DNA of 64,000 bases from an uncultured Prevotella sp. (GCA_946188165.1 CAMHTW010000003.1:58625-122624), one strand, 5' to 3'; shown: positions 1 to 9,201, counted from the first letter of the stretch. Made by a program: numbers and translations. Notes: generated by a model not told the origin, from the letters alone.

Positions 1-1134
1 GACGACATAGAGCGCAACCGACAGAGCCAGGACTTCCTGCAGTTCCAGTGCGAGGAACTGGAGAATGCCCGACTGACGGAAGGCGAACAGGAAGAACTGG
101 AACAGCAGAGCGAGACCATGGAGCACGCCGAGGACATCAAGACGGCCCTGTACGAGGCTGACAATGCCCTATATGGCGAACAGATGGGTGCAGTCAGTCA
201 GGTGCACACAGCCAAGAACGCCCTAAGCGGCATCAGCAAGGTCATGCCCAAGACGGCTGAGTTGGCCGAACGCCTGGATAGCTGTCGCATAGAACTGAAG
301 GACATTGCCGACGAGGTAAGCGCGATGCTGGAGGATACCGACTTCAACCCCTCGGAACTGGACCGTATCAATAGTCGTCTGGACCGCATCTACGAACTGG
401 AGAAGAAATACCATGCCGACACGGTTGAAGAGCTGATAGGAAAGCGCGACGAGCTGCGACAGAAGCTGAACAACATAGAGAACAGCGACGAGGCACTGGC
501 CGAACTGGAAGCCAAATGCCAACAGCTGAGGGCCAAGAGCCAACAGCAGGCAGACGCGCTGACCAAACTGCGACTGAAGGCCGGCAAGGAGATAGAACAG
601 CAGCTGCGGCAGCGACTGGTGCCGCTGGGCATGCCCAACGTACGCTTCGAGGTGAACATCCAGAAGGGCGAACTGGGCAAGAACGGACAGGACGCCGTGG
701 CCTTCCTCTTTTCGGCCAACACGTCCACCCCACTCCAACCTGTCGCACAGGTGGCCTCGGGCGGTGAGATAGCCCGTGTTATGCTATCGCTGAAGGCTAT
801 GATCAGCGGTGCCGTGAAGCTGCCCACCATCATCTTCGACGAGATTGACACGGGCGTCAGCGGCAAGATAGCCGAGAAGATGGCCGACATCATGCAGGAG
901 ATGGGACAGACCGAACGTCAGGTCATCTCCATCACGCACCTGCCCCAGATAGCCTCGAAGGGTAGCCACCACTACCGCGTGTCGAAAGAGGAGACCGCCA
1001 ATGGCACTACCAGTCAGATGCAGGAACTGACGCAGGACGAGCGCGTCAGCGAGATAGCTCAGATGCTGAGCGGCAGCGACGTTTCAGAAGCTGCTATCGC
1101 TAACGCGAAGCAGCTTCTGAAATTGAGTAATTGA
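1..1134 (+). CDS. recN: DNA repair protein RecN, 5'-truncated by window edge
   Basis: RecN is an SMC-like ATPase that acts at double-strand breaks during recombinational repair. The frame is open from base 1, so the N-terminal Walker A half lies outside the window. What remains is the end of the coiled coil (Glu/Gln/Leu-rich, about the first 200 codons) and the C-terminal ATPase lobe. Visible there are the ABC signature-like VASGGEIARVML, the Walker B segment TIIFDEIDTGVSG and the ISITHLPQIA switch segment, all typical of RecN. The gene ends directly before a block of octamer repeats. Identification is from these motifs and is secure. Confidence 0.95.
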   Translation, partial: DDIERNRQSQDFLQFQCEELENARLTEGEQEELEQQSETMEHAEDIKTALYEADNALYGEQMGAVSQVHTAKNALSGISKVMPKTAELAERLDSCRIELKDIADEVSAMLEDTDFNPSELDRINSRLDRIYELEKKYHADTVEELIGKRDELRQKLNNIENSDEALAELEAKCQQLRAKSQQQADALTKLRLKAGKEIEQQLRQRLVPLGMPNVRFEVNIQKGELGKNGQDAVAFLFSANTSTPLQPVAQVASGGEIARVMLSLKAMISGAVKLPTIIFDEIDTGVSGKIAEKMADIMQEMGQTERQVISITHLPQIASKGSHHYRVSKEETANGTTSQMQELTQDERVSEIAQMLSGSDVSEAAIANAKQLLKLSN

Positions 1135-1200
1135 GACAATGAGACAATGAGAAATTATTGAGAAATTGAGAAATTGAGATAATGAGATAATGAGAAATTA
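1135..1200. repeat. Tandem octamer repeats (TGAGAAAT type)
   Basis: Degenerate 8-bp units such as GAGACAAT, TGAGAAAT and TGAGATAA run head to tail between recN and the next gene. The reverse-complement type (TTTCTCAA) occurs at 1255-1290, 6770-6805, 7808-7855 and 63595-63620. The block could base-pair with the copy inside the next gene's leader. Confidence 0.8.
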
Positions 1201-1201
1201 T

Positions 1202-2911
1202 ATGGAATATAAAAGTTTTATTGTGAGATTAAGAAATGGAATGGGATGCGCAGTTTTTCTCATTCTCTCATTTTCTCAATCTCTCAATGTTTTAGCCCAA
1301 CCTTGGGCTAAAAAAGCAGCCAGTGCGGTGTTTACGCTGAAGACATTCGACAAGAACAACCAGTTGATAGGCAGTTCGAATGGTTTCTTCGTCAATAACA
1401 ATGGCGAGGCCGTCAGCAGCTACGTGCCCTTCAAGGGTGCCCAGCGTGCCGTCATCATCGACACCCAGGGCAAGGAGTGGCCCGTGGACTGCATCATCGG
1501 TGCCAACGACATGTATGACGTGGCTAAATTCAAGGTGGACATCAAGAAACCTCAAGCGCTGACCGTGGCCCAGGCCAAGACTGAGGAAGGGACCACAGCA
1601 TGGCTGTTACCATACGCCGCCAAGAAAGTGCCTGTATGCAAAAAGGGAACCGTCAGCAAGGCCGAGGTGTTTCAGAATATCTATGCCTATTACACGATCG
1701 ACATGCAACCTGACGAGTTGCAGACGGGCAGTCCGATACTGAACGATCAGGGCGAGGTCATCGGCATTCTGCAACCCACTGCAGACGCCAAAGGCAAGCA
1801 GAGCCACGCCGTCAGTGCACTGTTTGCCAGTCAGTTGCAGATGAGCGGACTGGGCATGAATGCGCCAGCCATGAAGGCTACAGGCATCAAGAAAGCTCTG
1901 CCCGACGACATCGAGCAGGCTCAGGTGGCCCTGTTCATGGGTGCATCGGCACTGGATTCGCTGGAATACGCCAACTTCCTGGAGCGCTTCATCCAGAAGT
2001 TTCCACAGAGCCCCGACGGCTACATCTATCGGGCACGCACGCTGGCCTCGTCGCTGCGCTTTGCCGATGCCGAGAAGGATATGAGCCAGGCGCTGAAGGT
2101 GGCCGACAAGAAGGACGATGTTCACTATCAGTATGCCAACCTGATATACCAGCACCACCTGTTGCAGGCCAACACGCCATACGAGCCCTGGTCGCTGGAG
2201 CGTGGACTGCAGGAGTCGAAGGAGGCTTACGCCACGAATGCCATGCCCGTCTATCTGCAGCAGCAGGCTCAACTGCTGTACACCATGCAGAAATACGAAG
2301 AGGCCTTCCAGCTGTATCAGCAACTGGCCCAGAGCGATATGCGCAGTGCCGACATCTTCTATGCCGCCGCACAATGCCGACTGGCACTGAAGGACCAGGA
2401 GGGCGCCATAGCCCAGATGGACAGTGCCGTCAACACGTTTGCCAAACCTTATCTGCGCGCCGCTGCTCCCTATCTGATGGCACGTGGCCGACTGCTGGAC
2501 GCTGCAGGCAAGTATCGTATGGCGGTCAGCGACTTCAACGAGTATGAAAAACTGATGCCAGGTCAGTTGACTGCCGAATTCTACTATCTGCGCGAACAGT
2601 CGGAGTTTGCCGGCCACTTGTATCAGCAGGCCATCGACGACATCCGAAAGGCTGCCGACATGGCGCCACAAGAGTCTGTATATCAGTCGGAGAAAGCCAA
2701 CGTGGAACTGCGCGTAGGCATGACCGACGAAGCAATTGCATCGGCACGCGAGGCCGTCAGACTGGCTCCCAACGAAGCCGACGGCCACCTGCTGTTAGGC
2801 ATCGGACTCTGCGTGAAGGGACAGAAGAAGGAAGGCTTGGAAAGTCTGCAGAAAGCAAAAGAACTGGGCCACGAACAAGCCCAGTCCCTTATTGACAAGT
2901 ATTCGAAGTAA
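1202..2911 (+). CDS. Exported trypsin-like protein with lost catalytic His, plus TPR domain
   Basis: About 569 residues: signal peptide (cleavage near VLAQP), a trypsin/HtrA-like fold (about 35-230) and a C-terminal array of TPR helices (about 240-565). The protease fold is recognised from GSSNGFFVNNNGEAVS and TGSPILNDQGEVIGIL. The usual T-N-x-H-V catalytic-His segment reads SSYVPF, so the His appears to be lost, while the Asp (YDVAKFKV) and nucleophile-like Ser (TGSP) remain. It is therefore probably a binding or scaffold protein in the envelope rather than a protease. An in-frame ATG at 1190 lies inside the octamer repeat; I chose 1202 because it gives a compact leader. The hydrophobic core of the signal peptide (FLILSFSQSLN) is encoded by another octamer array at 1255-1290. 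Confidence 0.75.
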   Translation: MEYKSFIVRLRNGMGCAVFLILSFSQSLNVLAQPWAKKAASAVFTLKTFDKNNQLIGSSNGFFVNNNGEAVSSYVPFKGAQRAVIIDTQGKEWPVDCIIGANDMYDVAKFKVDIKKPQALTVAQAKTEEGTTAWLLPYAAKKVPVCKKGTVSKAEVFQNIYAYYTIDMQPDELQTGSPILNDQGEVIGILQPTADAKGKQSHAVSALFASQLQMSGLGMNAPAMKATGIKKALPDDIEQAQVALFMGASALDSLEYANFLERFIQKFPQSPDGYIYRARTLASSLRFADAEKDMSQALKVADKKDDVHYQYANLIYQHHLLQANTPYEPWSLERGLQESKEAYATNAMPVYLQQQAQLLYTMQKYEEAFQLYQQLAQSDMRSADIFYAAAQCRLALKDQEGAIAQMDSAVNTFAKPYLRAAAPYLMARGRLLDAAGKYRMAVSDFNEYEKLMPGQLTAEFYYLREQSEFAGHLYQQAIDDIRKAADMAPQESVYQSEKANVELRVGMTDEAIASAREAVRLAPNEADGHLLLGIGLCVKGQKKEGLESLQKAKELGHEQAQSLIDKYSK

Positions 2912-2926
2912 ATTAGGAATTAGGAA

Positions 2927-4471
2927 TTAGAACGGCACTCCCCCCTGCTGTTCTGCGAAGTTATCATCCCCTACAAATGGCGACTCATCACCCATCGGTT
3001 GAGCGCCATTTACTTTGCTGCCTAAAATCTCGCCGCCATTATCGTTCTGCGAACGACCGAGACGACGGTCCTCTGGATTCTCGAAGCGTGTGAACTCGCC
3101 ACGGAACGTCAACAACACGTCGCCCGTAGCGCCCTTACGGTGCTTGGCAATGATAATCTGCGCCATACCGCGCAGGTCGCGGCCGTTGTCGTCTTGATAG
3201 ATATGGTAGTACTCAGGACGGTGGACGAACAGCACCATATCGGCATCCTGCTCGATGGCTCCCGACTCACGCAGGTCGGACAACTGCGGGCGCTTGCCCT
3301 CCAGTCCTTCACGACTCTCAACACCACGGTTCAACTGCGACAAGGCCAGGATAGGGATATCCAACTCCTTGGCCAATCCCTTCAGCGAACGCGAGATGAC
3401 CGACACCTCCTCCTGACGCGAGGAGAAGCGCATGCCGTTGGCATTCATCAGCTGCAGGTAGTCAATCATGATAATCTTCACGCCATGCTCGCGAACCAGT
3501 CGGCGGGCCTTGGTACGCAACTCAAAGACAGACAGACCCGGCGTGTCGTCAACGTAAAGCGGTGCACCCAGCAGGCTGTTGACACGCTTGTCCAGACGTT
3601 CCCACTCGTCAGGCTGCAACTGACCGTTCAGAATCTTCGAACCCTGAATCTCGCAGGCATTCGAGATGAGACGGTTCACCAGCTGCACGTTCGACATTTC
3701 GAGCGAGAAGAAAGCCATAGGCACCTGATAGTCGGCAGCAATGTTCTTGGCCATCGAGAGGGCAAACGACGTCTTACCCATGGCAGGACGACCGGCAATA
3801 ATCACCAGGTCGCTGGGTTGCCAGCCACTGGTGATGTCGTCCAGCTTATGATAGCCCGTAGGCACACCCGTCAAGCCGTCCTTGTTGGCAGCGGCCTTCT
3901 GGATGACGTCAATGGCATTCTTGATAACGGGGTCTATCTGGGTGTAGTCCTTCTTCATGTTACGCTGGCCAAGTTCGAACAGGCTGCCCTCAGCCTCCTG
4001 CATCAGGTCATCGACATCAATGGTCTCGTCGAAGGCCTTGGTCTCGATATTGCCGGCAAAGGAGATCAGCTGACGGGCCAGCGACTTCTGGGCAATGATA
4101 CGGGCATGGTACTCGATATTGGCCGACGAAGCCACACGACTGGAGAGTTCCGTCACATAGCCAGGGCCACCGACATCCTCAAGATCGCCCTGTCTGGCTA
4201 ACTGCTCGGTCACCGTCCATACATCGACTGGCGACTCGTGTAGCGACAGATCCATGATGGCACGGTACACTTTCTGGTTGCGGGGCTCATAGAAACTCTC
4301 GGGCAAGAGCATCTCACACACCACAGCATAGGCGTCCTTGTCAATCATCAGGGCACCCAGCACGGCACGTTCTATCTCCGTAGCCTGCGGTTGCACGTGA
4401 GCATAACTATTATCGACAGGCTGCTGTCTGCGCCTGCGGTTTCCACTTGTATTATTGTTCTGTTCTGGCAT
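2927..4471 (-). CDS. dnaB: Replicative DNA helicase DnaB
   Basis: Hexameric 5'-3' replicative helicase of 514 residues, the usual length. It has an N-terminal helical domain (about 28-130) and a RecA-like C-terminal motor with Walker A GRPAMGKTS (about 228) and Walker B IIMIDYLQLM. The LSQLNRGVESR segment is characteristic of DnaB. The C-terminus has a Gly/Asn-rich tail common in Bacteroidetes. No intein is present. It converges with the upstream plus-strand gene, separated by AATTAGGA octamers at 2911-2930. Confidence 0.97.
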   Translation of the reverse strand: MPEQNNNTSGNRRRRQQPVDNSYAHVQPQATEIERAVLGALMIDKDAYAVVCEMLLPESFYEPRNQKVYRAIMDLSLHESPVDVWTVTEQLARQGDLEDVGGPGYVTELSSRVASSANIEYHARIIAQKSLARQLISFAGNIETKAFDETIDVDDLMQEAEGSLFELGQRNMKKDYTQIDPVIKNAIDVIQKAAANKDGLTGVPTGYHKLDDITSGWQPSDLVIIAGRPAMGKTSFALSMAKNIAADYQVPMAFFSLEMSNVQLVNRLISNACEIQGSKILNGQLQPDEWERLDKRVNSLLGAPLYVDDTPGLSVFELRTKARRLVREHGVKIIMIDYLQLMNANGMRFSSRQEEVSVISRSLKGLAKELDIPILALSQLNRGVESREGLEGKRPQLSDLRESGAIEQDADMVLFVHRPEYYHIYQDDNGRDLRGMAQIIIAKHRKGATGDVLLTFRGEFTRFENPEDRRLGRSQNDNGGEILGSKVNGAQPMGDESPFVGDDNFAEQQGGVPF

Positions 4472-4492
4472 AGCTTTTTCGTTTTCGGGCTA

Positions 4493-4500
4493 CAAAGTTA
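4493..4500 (-). promoter_or_regulatory. Promoter -7 element for dnaB
   Basis: On the minus strand this reads TAACTTTG, matching the Bacteroidetes TAnnTTTG -7 box, about 22 bp upstream of the dnaB ATG. A clear TTTG -33 box was not found. Confidence 0.55.
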
Positions 4501-4540
4501 GTGAAAATAGCCTGAATAGCCAAAGCGAAAAAGTTATTTT

Positions 4541-5338
4541 TTACTTAAATATTGTTTTGCTGCTACTACGCAGCATATCATCAAAGCTCTTGCTCCGATT
4601 GTTTTTCATGTAATGATCGACGGCTGAAATCAAGTCGCTTTGGAAGACTTCACGCTCCGTCACCTCGTTGACCACCCATTGTATCTTGCTCATGTGCAAG
4701 TCACGTCCCTTCTGCGTATTGACCAACTCAAGGGGTATGGGATAGAGACTGAGCAGATAGAAGGCCAGACAGTCGGGGACAATCATCGAACGCACCATCA
4801 TACGGCGCTGTCTGTCGCTATAGTTCTGCTGATAGAAGGGATAATCGGAACCCAGATACTTGTCGAGACTGATGCCCAACGAGCCGTCGGCCACGACAAT
4901 GCTCTGGTCGAACGAGCCAATCTGGGCATAGATATGGGGAACCTCAAGGGCAGGCATCTCGTCCAGCAAGCGTTCGAAGGCTGAAGCCATATCCTCATTG
5001 ATGTCGTCCATATCGGCAAACTCGTGCTGTACGTCAACGAGCATGCGCTGAAGGGTAGAGTCCTGGAAGAAGCGATAGAAACGGCTGTTGGTCTCAGGAT
5101 CGTCAACCTTGCCGATATGCAGCATATCCTCTATCAACGTGCGCGTCTGCATAGGGAAATAGGTGTTCATCTGCTGCAGGGCAGAATAATCGCCCGTGGT
5201 CAGGTAAAGGCTCTCAATGCGGTCATAGCGGGCCACGCTGACATTGGCTGCAGCATCGTCGTCATTGGGCTTCAGCTGCCACTGGCAACCGAAACACAAC
5301 AGCATCATGAAAACCAATATTCCGTATGTCTTACGCAC
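4541..5338 (-). CDS. GldB-related lipoprotein
   Basis: 265-residue lipoprotein. The N-terminus MRKTYGILVFMMLLCFGC ends in a lipobox, so it is probably membrane-anchored. The central segments FDQSIVVADGSLGISLDKYL and YPFYQQNYSDRQRRMM, followed by IVPDCLAFYLLS, resemble the GldB family of gliding/type IX secretion-associated lipoproteins, which are also widespread in non-gliding Bacteroidales. It may support the type IX export suggested by the sorting signal at 16716-17423; that link is inferred. A TAATTTTG -7 box lies at 5381-5388 on the minus strand. Confidence 0.6.
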   Translation of the reverse strand: MRKTYGILVFMMLLCFGCQWQLKPNDDDAAANVSVARYDRIESLYLTTGDYSALQQMNTYFPMQTRTLIEDMLHIGKVDDPETNSRFYRFFQDSTLQRMLVDVQHEFADMDDINEDMASAFERLLDEMPALEVPHIYAQIGSFDQSIVVADGSLGISLDKYLGSDYPFYQQNYSDRQRRMMVRSMIVPDCLAFYLLSLYPIPLELVNTQKGRDLHMSKIQWVVNEVTEREVFQSDLISAVDHYMKNNRSKSFDDMLRSSSKTIFK

Positions 5339-5380
5339 GAGTGTTTGAGTTAAACCGCTTATTTATGTTAAAAACCGATG

Positions 5381-5388
5381 CAAAATTA
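5381..5388 (-). promoter_or_regulatory. Promoter -7 element for the GldB-like gene
   Basis: Minus strand reads TAATTTTG (TAnnTTTG consensus), about 43 bp upstream of the start codon at 5338. The rest of 5389-5507 is AT-rich leader DNA between divergent genes, without other recognisable content. Confidence 0.5.
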
Positions 5389-5507
5389 CTAAAAAATATT
5401 TTAAAATCCAAATTTTAACCTAAAAAAGATAAAAAAAAGTGCAAAATGAGTGTCATTTCCATTATTTGTGTGAAATTTGCATGCACTAAACTACTAAAAA
5501 GTTGAAT

Positions 5508-6746
5508 ATGAAACAAACAATAGCCCTCTTGCTGCTGTCAATGATGACTACGACAGTCTCGGCCAGCCGCACCATGACCGTCAGCGTCAGTAATCCTATG
5601 AACATCGCTCGCGCGGATGTACCTGTTGTCATCAATCTGGCTCCTTACGGGGAGGTACTGTCAGCACTGGTCACTCTGAACGGTCAGGAGATACCGTGCC
5701 AGTTGGACGACCTCAACCAGGATGAAACCTTCGACGAGCTCTGCTTCCTGGCCAATCTTGACAAGAAGGAGAAGCAGCAGTACACGGTGACACTGATGGA
5801 CGAAGGGGAACCGCGCACCTACCCTGCCCGCGTCTTTGCTGAGATGGTACTGAGCAATACCAAGGACAAGAAACTGAAGAAGAACCAGCAGAACAACTAC
5901 ATCGAATCGCTGACGGCTCGTGGCGACGCAGCCTATACCTACAACATCCAGCACCATCATGGTGTTGACTTCGAGAGCGAGCTGAACGGCATCCGCATCT
6001 ATTTTGATGCGCGCCAGACGCTGGACCTTTACGGTAAGTTCAAGAAGCAGCTGGAGTTGAAGGAGACGCAGTTCTATACCGACGACGAGCAGAAGAAACG
6101 GGGCTATGGCGACGACGTGCTATGGGTTGGCCAGACGTTTGGTCTTGGTGCCTTCCGTGGCTGGGACGGCCATCAGCCTACACTTGTAGAGCCTGTCAAG
6201 ACGCGCACACAGCGCATCATCTCGTACGGACCGCTGCGCACCATCGTCGAGGTGATTGACAAGGGATGGCAAGCCCCTTCAGCCCTCAGCCCTCAGCCAT
6301 CAGCCATCAACATGACCCTGCGCTATACGCAGTATGCAGGCCACAGAGATACAGATGTCGACGTACTGTTCAACAAGGATGTCAGCAACTATCGTTTCTC
6401 GACGGGCATCATCAACGTCAAAGGGTCAGAGGAATTTAGCAACAAAAAGGGACTGCGTGCCTGCTGGGGAACCGACTATCCTTCTACGGACACCGTCAAA
6501 TGGAGCCGCGAGACGGTAGGACTGGCCATACTGATACCTCAGCAGAATATTGTCAGCGAGGAACCTGCCAACAAGGACAACTACGCCTACGTGCTGAAGG
6601 TCAACGGTCGCCAGATGTCGTATAAGGTGAACTATACGTCAGCCAACGAGACGTTCGGCTATCACTCGGCCAAGGAGTGGTTTGACTACCTGAAGGCGTG
6701 GTGCAAGGAAATTCAACAACCCGTGGTTGTTGAAATTAAGAAATGA
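5508..6746 (+). CDS. Exported DUF4861-family protein
   Basis: About 412 residues with a signal peptide (MKQTIALLLLSMMTTTVSA). The body matches DUF4861, a Bacteroidetes family of secreted proteins often found with polysaccharide-degrading enzymes; biochemical function is not established. Supporting segments are MTVSVSNPMNIARADVPV and VLWVGQTFGLGAFRGWDG. The ATG at 5508 is preferred over an in-frame TTG six bases upstream. Around codons 255-268 the reading frame carries a heptamer-repeat insertion (CAGCCCT/CAGCCAT units, 6274-6312) translated as SALSPQPSA, apparently tolerated in frame. Confidence 0.65.
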   Translation: MKQTIALLLLSMMTTTVSASRTMTVSVSNPMNIARADVPVVINLAPYGEVLSALVTLNGQEIPCQLDDLNQDETFDELCFLANLDKKEKQQYTVTLMDEGEPRTYPARVFAEMVLSNTKDKKLKKNQQNNYIESLTARGDAAYTYNIQHHHGVDFESELNGIRIYFDARQTLDLYGKFKKQLELKETQFYTDDEQKKRGYGDDVLWVGQTFGLGAFRGWDGHQPTLVEPVKTRTQRIISYGPLRTIVEVIDKGWQAPSALSPQPSAINMTLRYTQYAGHRDTDVDVLFNKDVSNYRFSTGIINVKGSEEFSNKKGLRACWGTDYPSTDTVKWSRETVGLAILIPQQNIVSEEPANKDNYAYVLKVNGRQMSYKVNYTSANETFGYHSAKEWFDYLKAWCKEIQQPVVVEIKK

Positions 6747-6787
6747 AGAAAATGAGGAAATGAGAAATTTCTCATTCTCTCATTTTC

Positions 6788-7810
6788 TCAATTTCTCAAT
6801 TCCTCAAATCGTTTGCGCCCTTTCACATAGTACTGCCAGAGCAATGAGAACCGCCGTTGCTCTGGTATTTCTTTGGTCTGTCGCGAGGCTTGTATCTGCC
6901 GACGATCCTCCTCGAAGTCCTTACGCCAGCATTTGAAGGCATGGCGGGCCTTGAAGATGGCCTTGAAATCACCCAGATTACGTTTTAAGATCAGCATCTC
7001 CCACGCTGCCAGGTAATCCAGGAACCAGCGCCAACGCATGACATGCTGCAATTCCTCGTCAGGCAGACACTTGTATAGCATCGTCAGGTTATTCCGAAAG
7101 TTCAGGAAGGTCTTCATGGGGTTCGACTTGGGCAGCGTACCGCCTCCCACATGGTAGACGTACGATTCAGGCAAGCAGTAGAGCTTGCGACCACGGATGC
7201 GCAGCCGCCAGCAAAGGTCTATCTCCTCATTATGCGCAAAGAAGCGCCCGTCCAAACCTCCACAGTCCCAATAGTCCTTGGCGCGAATCATCAATGCGGC
7301 ACCTGTAGCCCACAGGATCTCCGCCGCATAGTCGTACTGTCCATTGTCAGCCTCCACCGTATCAAAGATGCGTCCACGGCAGAAAGGATAGCCATAACGG
7401 TCAAGGTATCCCCCACTCGCCCCCGCATACTCGAACATATCCTTATTAAATATAGAGAGCAACTTGGGCTGACATGCGGCCACCTCGGGATGCACATCCA
7501 TAAACTCAATCAAAGGCGTCAGCCAATGGTGCGTGACCTCGATATCCGAGTTCAGCAGCAGATAGTATTCGGCCTCAATCTGCGCCAACGCCTTGTTGTA
7601 ACCCTCAGCAAAGCCCCAATTCTTTTCCAACAGAATCAGTTTGCACTCAGGAAACTCACGACGCAACAAGTCGAGCGAATCGTCTGTCGACGCATTGTCA
7701 GCCACATAGACCGTCGCCTCGTCGCGCGAGTAGTTCAGCACCGTGGGCAGATACTCTTTAAGCATCTTAGCCCCGTTCCAGTTCAATATGACGATTGCAA
7801 CCTTATCCAT
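6788..7810 (-). CDS. Family 2 glycosyltransferase
   Basis: 340-residue GT2 (GT-A fold) enzyme. N-terminal nucleotide-sugar-binding motif VAIVILNWNGAKML, then YVADNASTDDS and LLLNSDIEV, the metal-binding DxD position. The acceptor-side segment FFAHNEEIDLCWRLRIRG is typical of rhamnosyltransferase-like GT2 enzymes. The C-terminus is rich in Arg/Lys and Trp and is probably amphipathic. It is convergent with the DUF4861 gene and lies 20 bp downstream of mtaB on the same strand, so the two may be co-transcribed. Donor and acceptor cannot be told from sequence. Confidence 0.85.
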   Translation of the reverse strand: MDKVAIVILNWNGAKMLKEYLPTVLNYSRDEATVYVADNASTDDSLDLLRREFPECKLILLEKNWGFAEGYNKALAQIEAEYYLLLNSDIEVTHHWLTPLIEFMDVHPEVAACQPKLLSIFNKDMFEYAGASGGYLDRYGYPFCRGRIFDTVEADNGQYDYAAEILWATGAALMIRAKDYWDCGGLDGRFFAHNEEIDLCWRLRIRGRKLYCLPESYVYHVGGGTLPKSNPMKTFLNFRNNLTMLYKCLPDEELQHVMRWRWFLDYLAAWEMLILKRNLGDFKAIFKARHAFKCWRKDFEEDRRQIQASRQTKEIPEQRRFSLLWQYYVKGRKRFEELRN

Positions 7811-7858
7811 TTTCTCATTTTCTCAATTTCTCATTTTCTCAATTTCTCAACTCTCAAC
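7808..7858. repeat. Octamer repeat array (TTTCTCAA/TTTCTCAT)
   Basis: About six tandem 8-bp units spanning the junction of mtaB and the GT2 gene. They overlap the 3' codons of mtaB, so the mtaB C-terminus (VEKLRK) is repeat-derived. A like array is at 6770-6805, on the other side of the GT2 gene. Confidence 0.75.
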
Positions 7859-9201
7859 GCCGTTTTGTCATGATTCAACTCCCCCAAACGGACACAAATC
7901 AGCTGGTTGTCATATTCCACTTTCGCATCTTCAGGCGACAGCTCCACGCGGATGTAGTTTTTCGTAAAGCCGTGCATAGCCCTGCCACGCGTAGCCTTCT
8001 CAAACAGCACCTCTGCTTCCTGTCCAATATGGCGTTCGTAGAAAGCTTGTGTCTTCTGGTCTGACAGGTCCAACAATCTGCGACTGCGTTCACGCTTGTC
8101 ATGATCGCTTACCACGTAGGGAATGCTCAAGGCGGACGTGCCAGGACGCTCGGAATATGGGAACACGTGCAACTGCGTCACATCGAGTCCATTCAGGAAT
8201 TCGTAGGTTTCCTCGAAGCACTCGGGTGTCTCGCCCCTACAACCCACCATCACATCGACACCGATAAAGGCATCGGGCATGACTTCTTTGATGCGGTGAA
8301 TCTTGTCAGCAAACAGCTGGCGGTCATAATGACGGTGCATCAGTTTCAGCACCGTATCGCTACCGCTCTGCAACGGAATATGGTAATGAGGCATAAAAGC
8401 CCGGCTCTGTGCACAGTAGTCTATCAGCTCGTCGCTCAGCAGGTCGGGTTCCAAACTACTGATACGATAACGCTGAATACCCTCCACAGCATCCAATGCC
8501 TTGACCAGGTCGATGAACTTTTCGCCTGTCGTCTTGCCGAAGTCACCAATGTTCACACCCGTCAGCACAATCTCCTTGCCACCCTCGCGCGCAGCTTCCT
8601 CGGCCTGTGCCACTAACGATGCAATGGATGGGTTACGACTGAAACCACGGGCATAGGGTATCGTACAATAGGTACAGAAGTAGTCGCAGCCGTCCTGAAC
8701 CTTCAAGAAATAACGCGTGCGGTTGCCTCGTGAACACGAAGGGGCGAAACTCTTGATGTCCTTCGTCTTCTGCGTATAGTGAGTCGCAGTATTATCATTT
8801 CTCTGACATCTGACATCTGACATCTGACATCTCTGATTCAATTTTTCGCTTAAAAATTGAATCAGATTCGCCTTCTCGTTTGACCCCAGCACCAAGTCCA
8901 CACCCTCAATCTTGCTGATTTTCTCAGGCGCCAACTGGGCATAACAGCCTGTCACCACCACAAAGGCTCCAGGATTCTCGCGTACCAGACGGTGAATAGC
9001 CTGCCGGCATTTATGGTCGGCCACGTCCGTCACCGAGCAGGTATTGATCAGACAGAGGTCAGCCTGCTCGTCCTTACGAGCCGTCACCACCCCCATCTCA
9101 CTCAACATCTTGCCAAATGTTGACGTCTCCGAGAAGTTCAACTTACATCCCAGCGTGAAATATTTCGCTTTCTTGCCTTGAAAGGCTGCCGTATCTATCA
9201 T
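7831..9201 (-). CDS. mtaB: tRNA t6A37 methylthiotransferase MtaB
   Basis: Radical-SAM methylthiotransferase that converts t6A37 of tRNA to ms2t6A. About 456 residues: N-terminal UPF0004 domain with Cys ligands (YFTLGCKLNFSE, LCLINTCSVTDVADHKCRQ, VVTGCYAQLAP), a radical-SAM core with CxxxCxxC in GCDYFCTYCTIPYARG, and a C-terminal TRAM-like segment. MtaB is preferred over MiaB/RimO because of the RGFSRNPSI region and overall pattern. The ATG at 9201 is chosen over one 25 codons upstream because it sits just before conserved sequence and 37 bp after a minus-strand TAACTTTG box. Residues about 121-134 (CQMSDVRCQRND) are an in-frame CTGACAT heptamer insertion at 8798-8836. Confidence 0.88.
   Translation of the reverse strand: MIDTAAFQGKKAKYFTLGCKLNFSETSTFGKMLSEMGVVTARKDEQADLCLINTCSVTDVADHKCRQAIHRLVRENPGAFVVVTGCYAQLAPEKISKIEGVDLVLGSNEKANLIQFLSEKLNQRCQMSDVRCQRNDNTATHYTQKTKDIKSFAPSCSRGNRTRYFLKVQDGCDYFCTYCTIPYARGFSRNPSIASLVAQAEEAAREGGKEIVLTGVNIGDFGKTTGEKFIDLVKALDAVEGIQRYRISSLEPDLLSDELIDYCAQSRAFMPHYHIPLQSGSDTVLKLMHRHYDRQLFADKIHRIKEVMPDAFIGVDVMVGCRGETPECFEETYEFLNGLDVTQLHVFPYSERPGTSALSIPYVVSDHDKRERSRRLLDLSDQKTQAFYERHIGQEAEVLFEKATRGRAMHGFTKNYIRVELSPEDAKVEYDNQLICVRLGELNHDKTALRVEKLRK

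Noticed and set aside
223..972. Long open frames on the opposite strand of recN
   Set aside because: They overlap a secure gene, start without ribosome-binding signals and give Arg/Ser/Leu-rich sequence typical of antisense shadows.
3140..4201. 353-codon open frame antisense to dnaB
   Set aside because: Shadow of a secure housekeeping gene in GC-richer DNA; no motifs.
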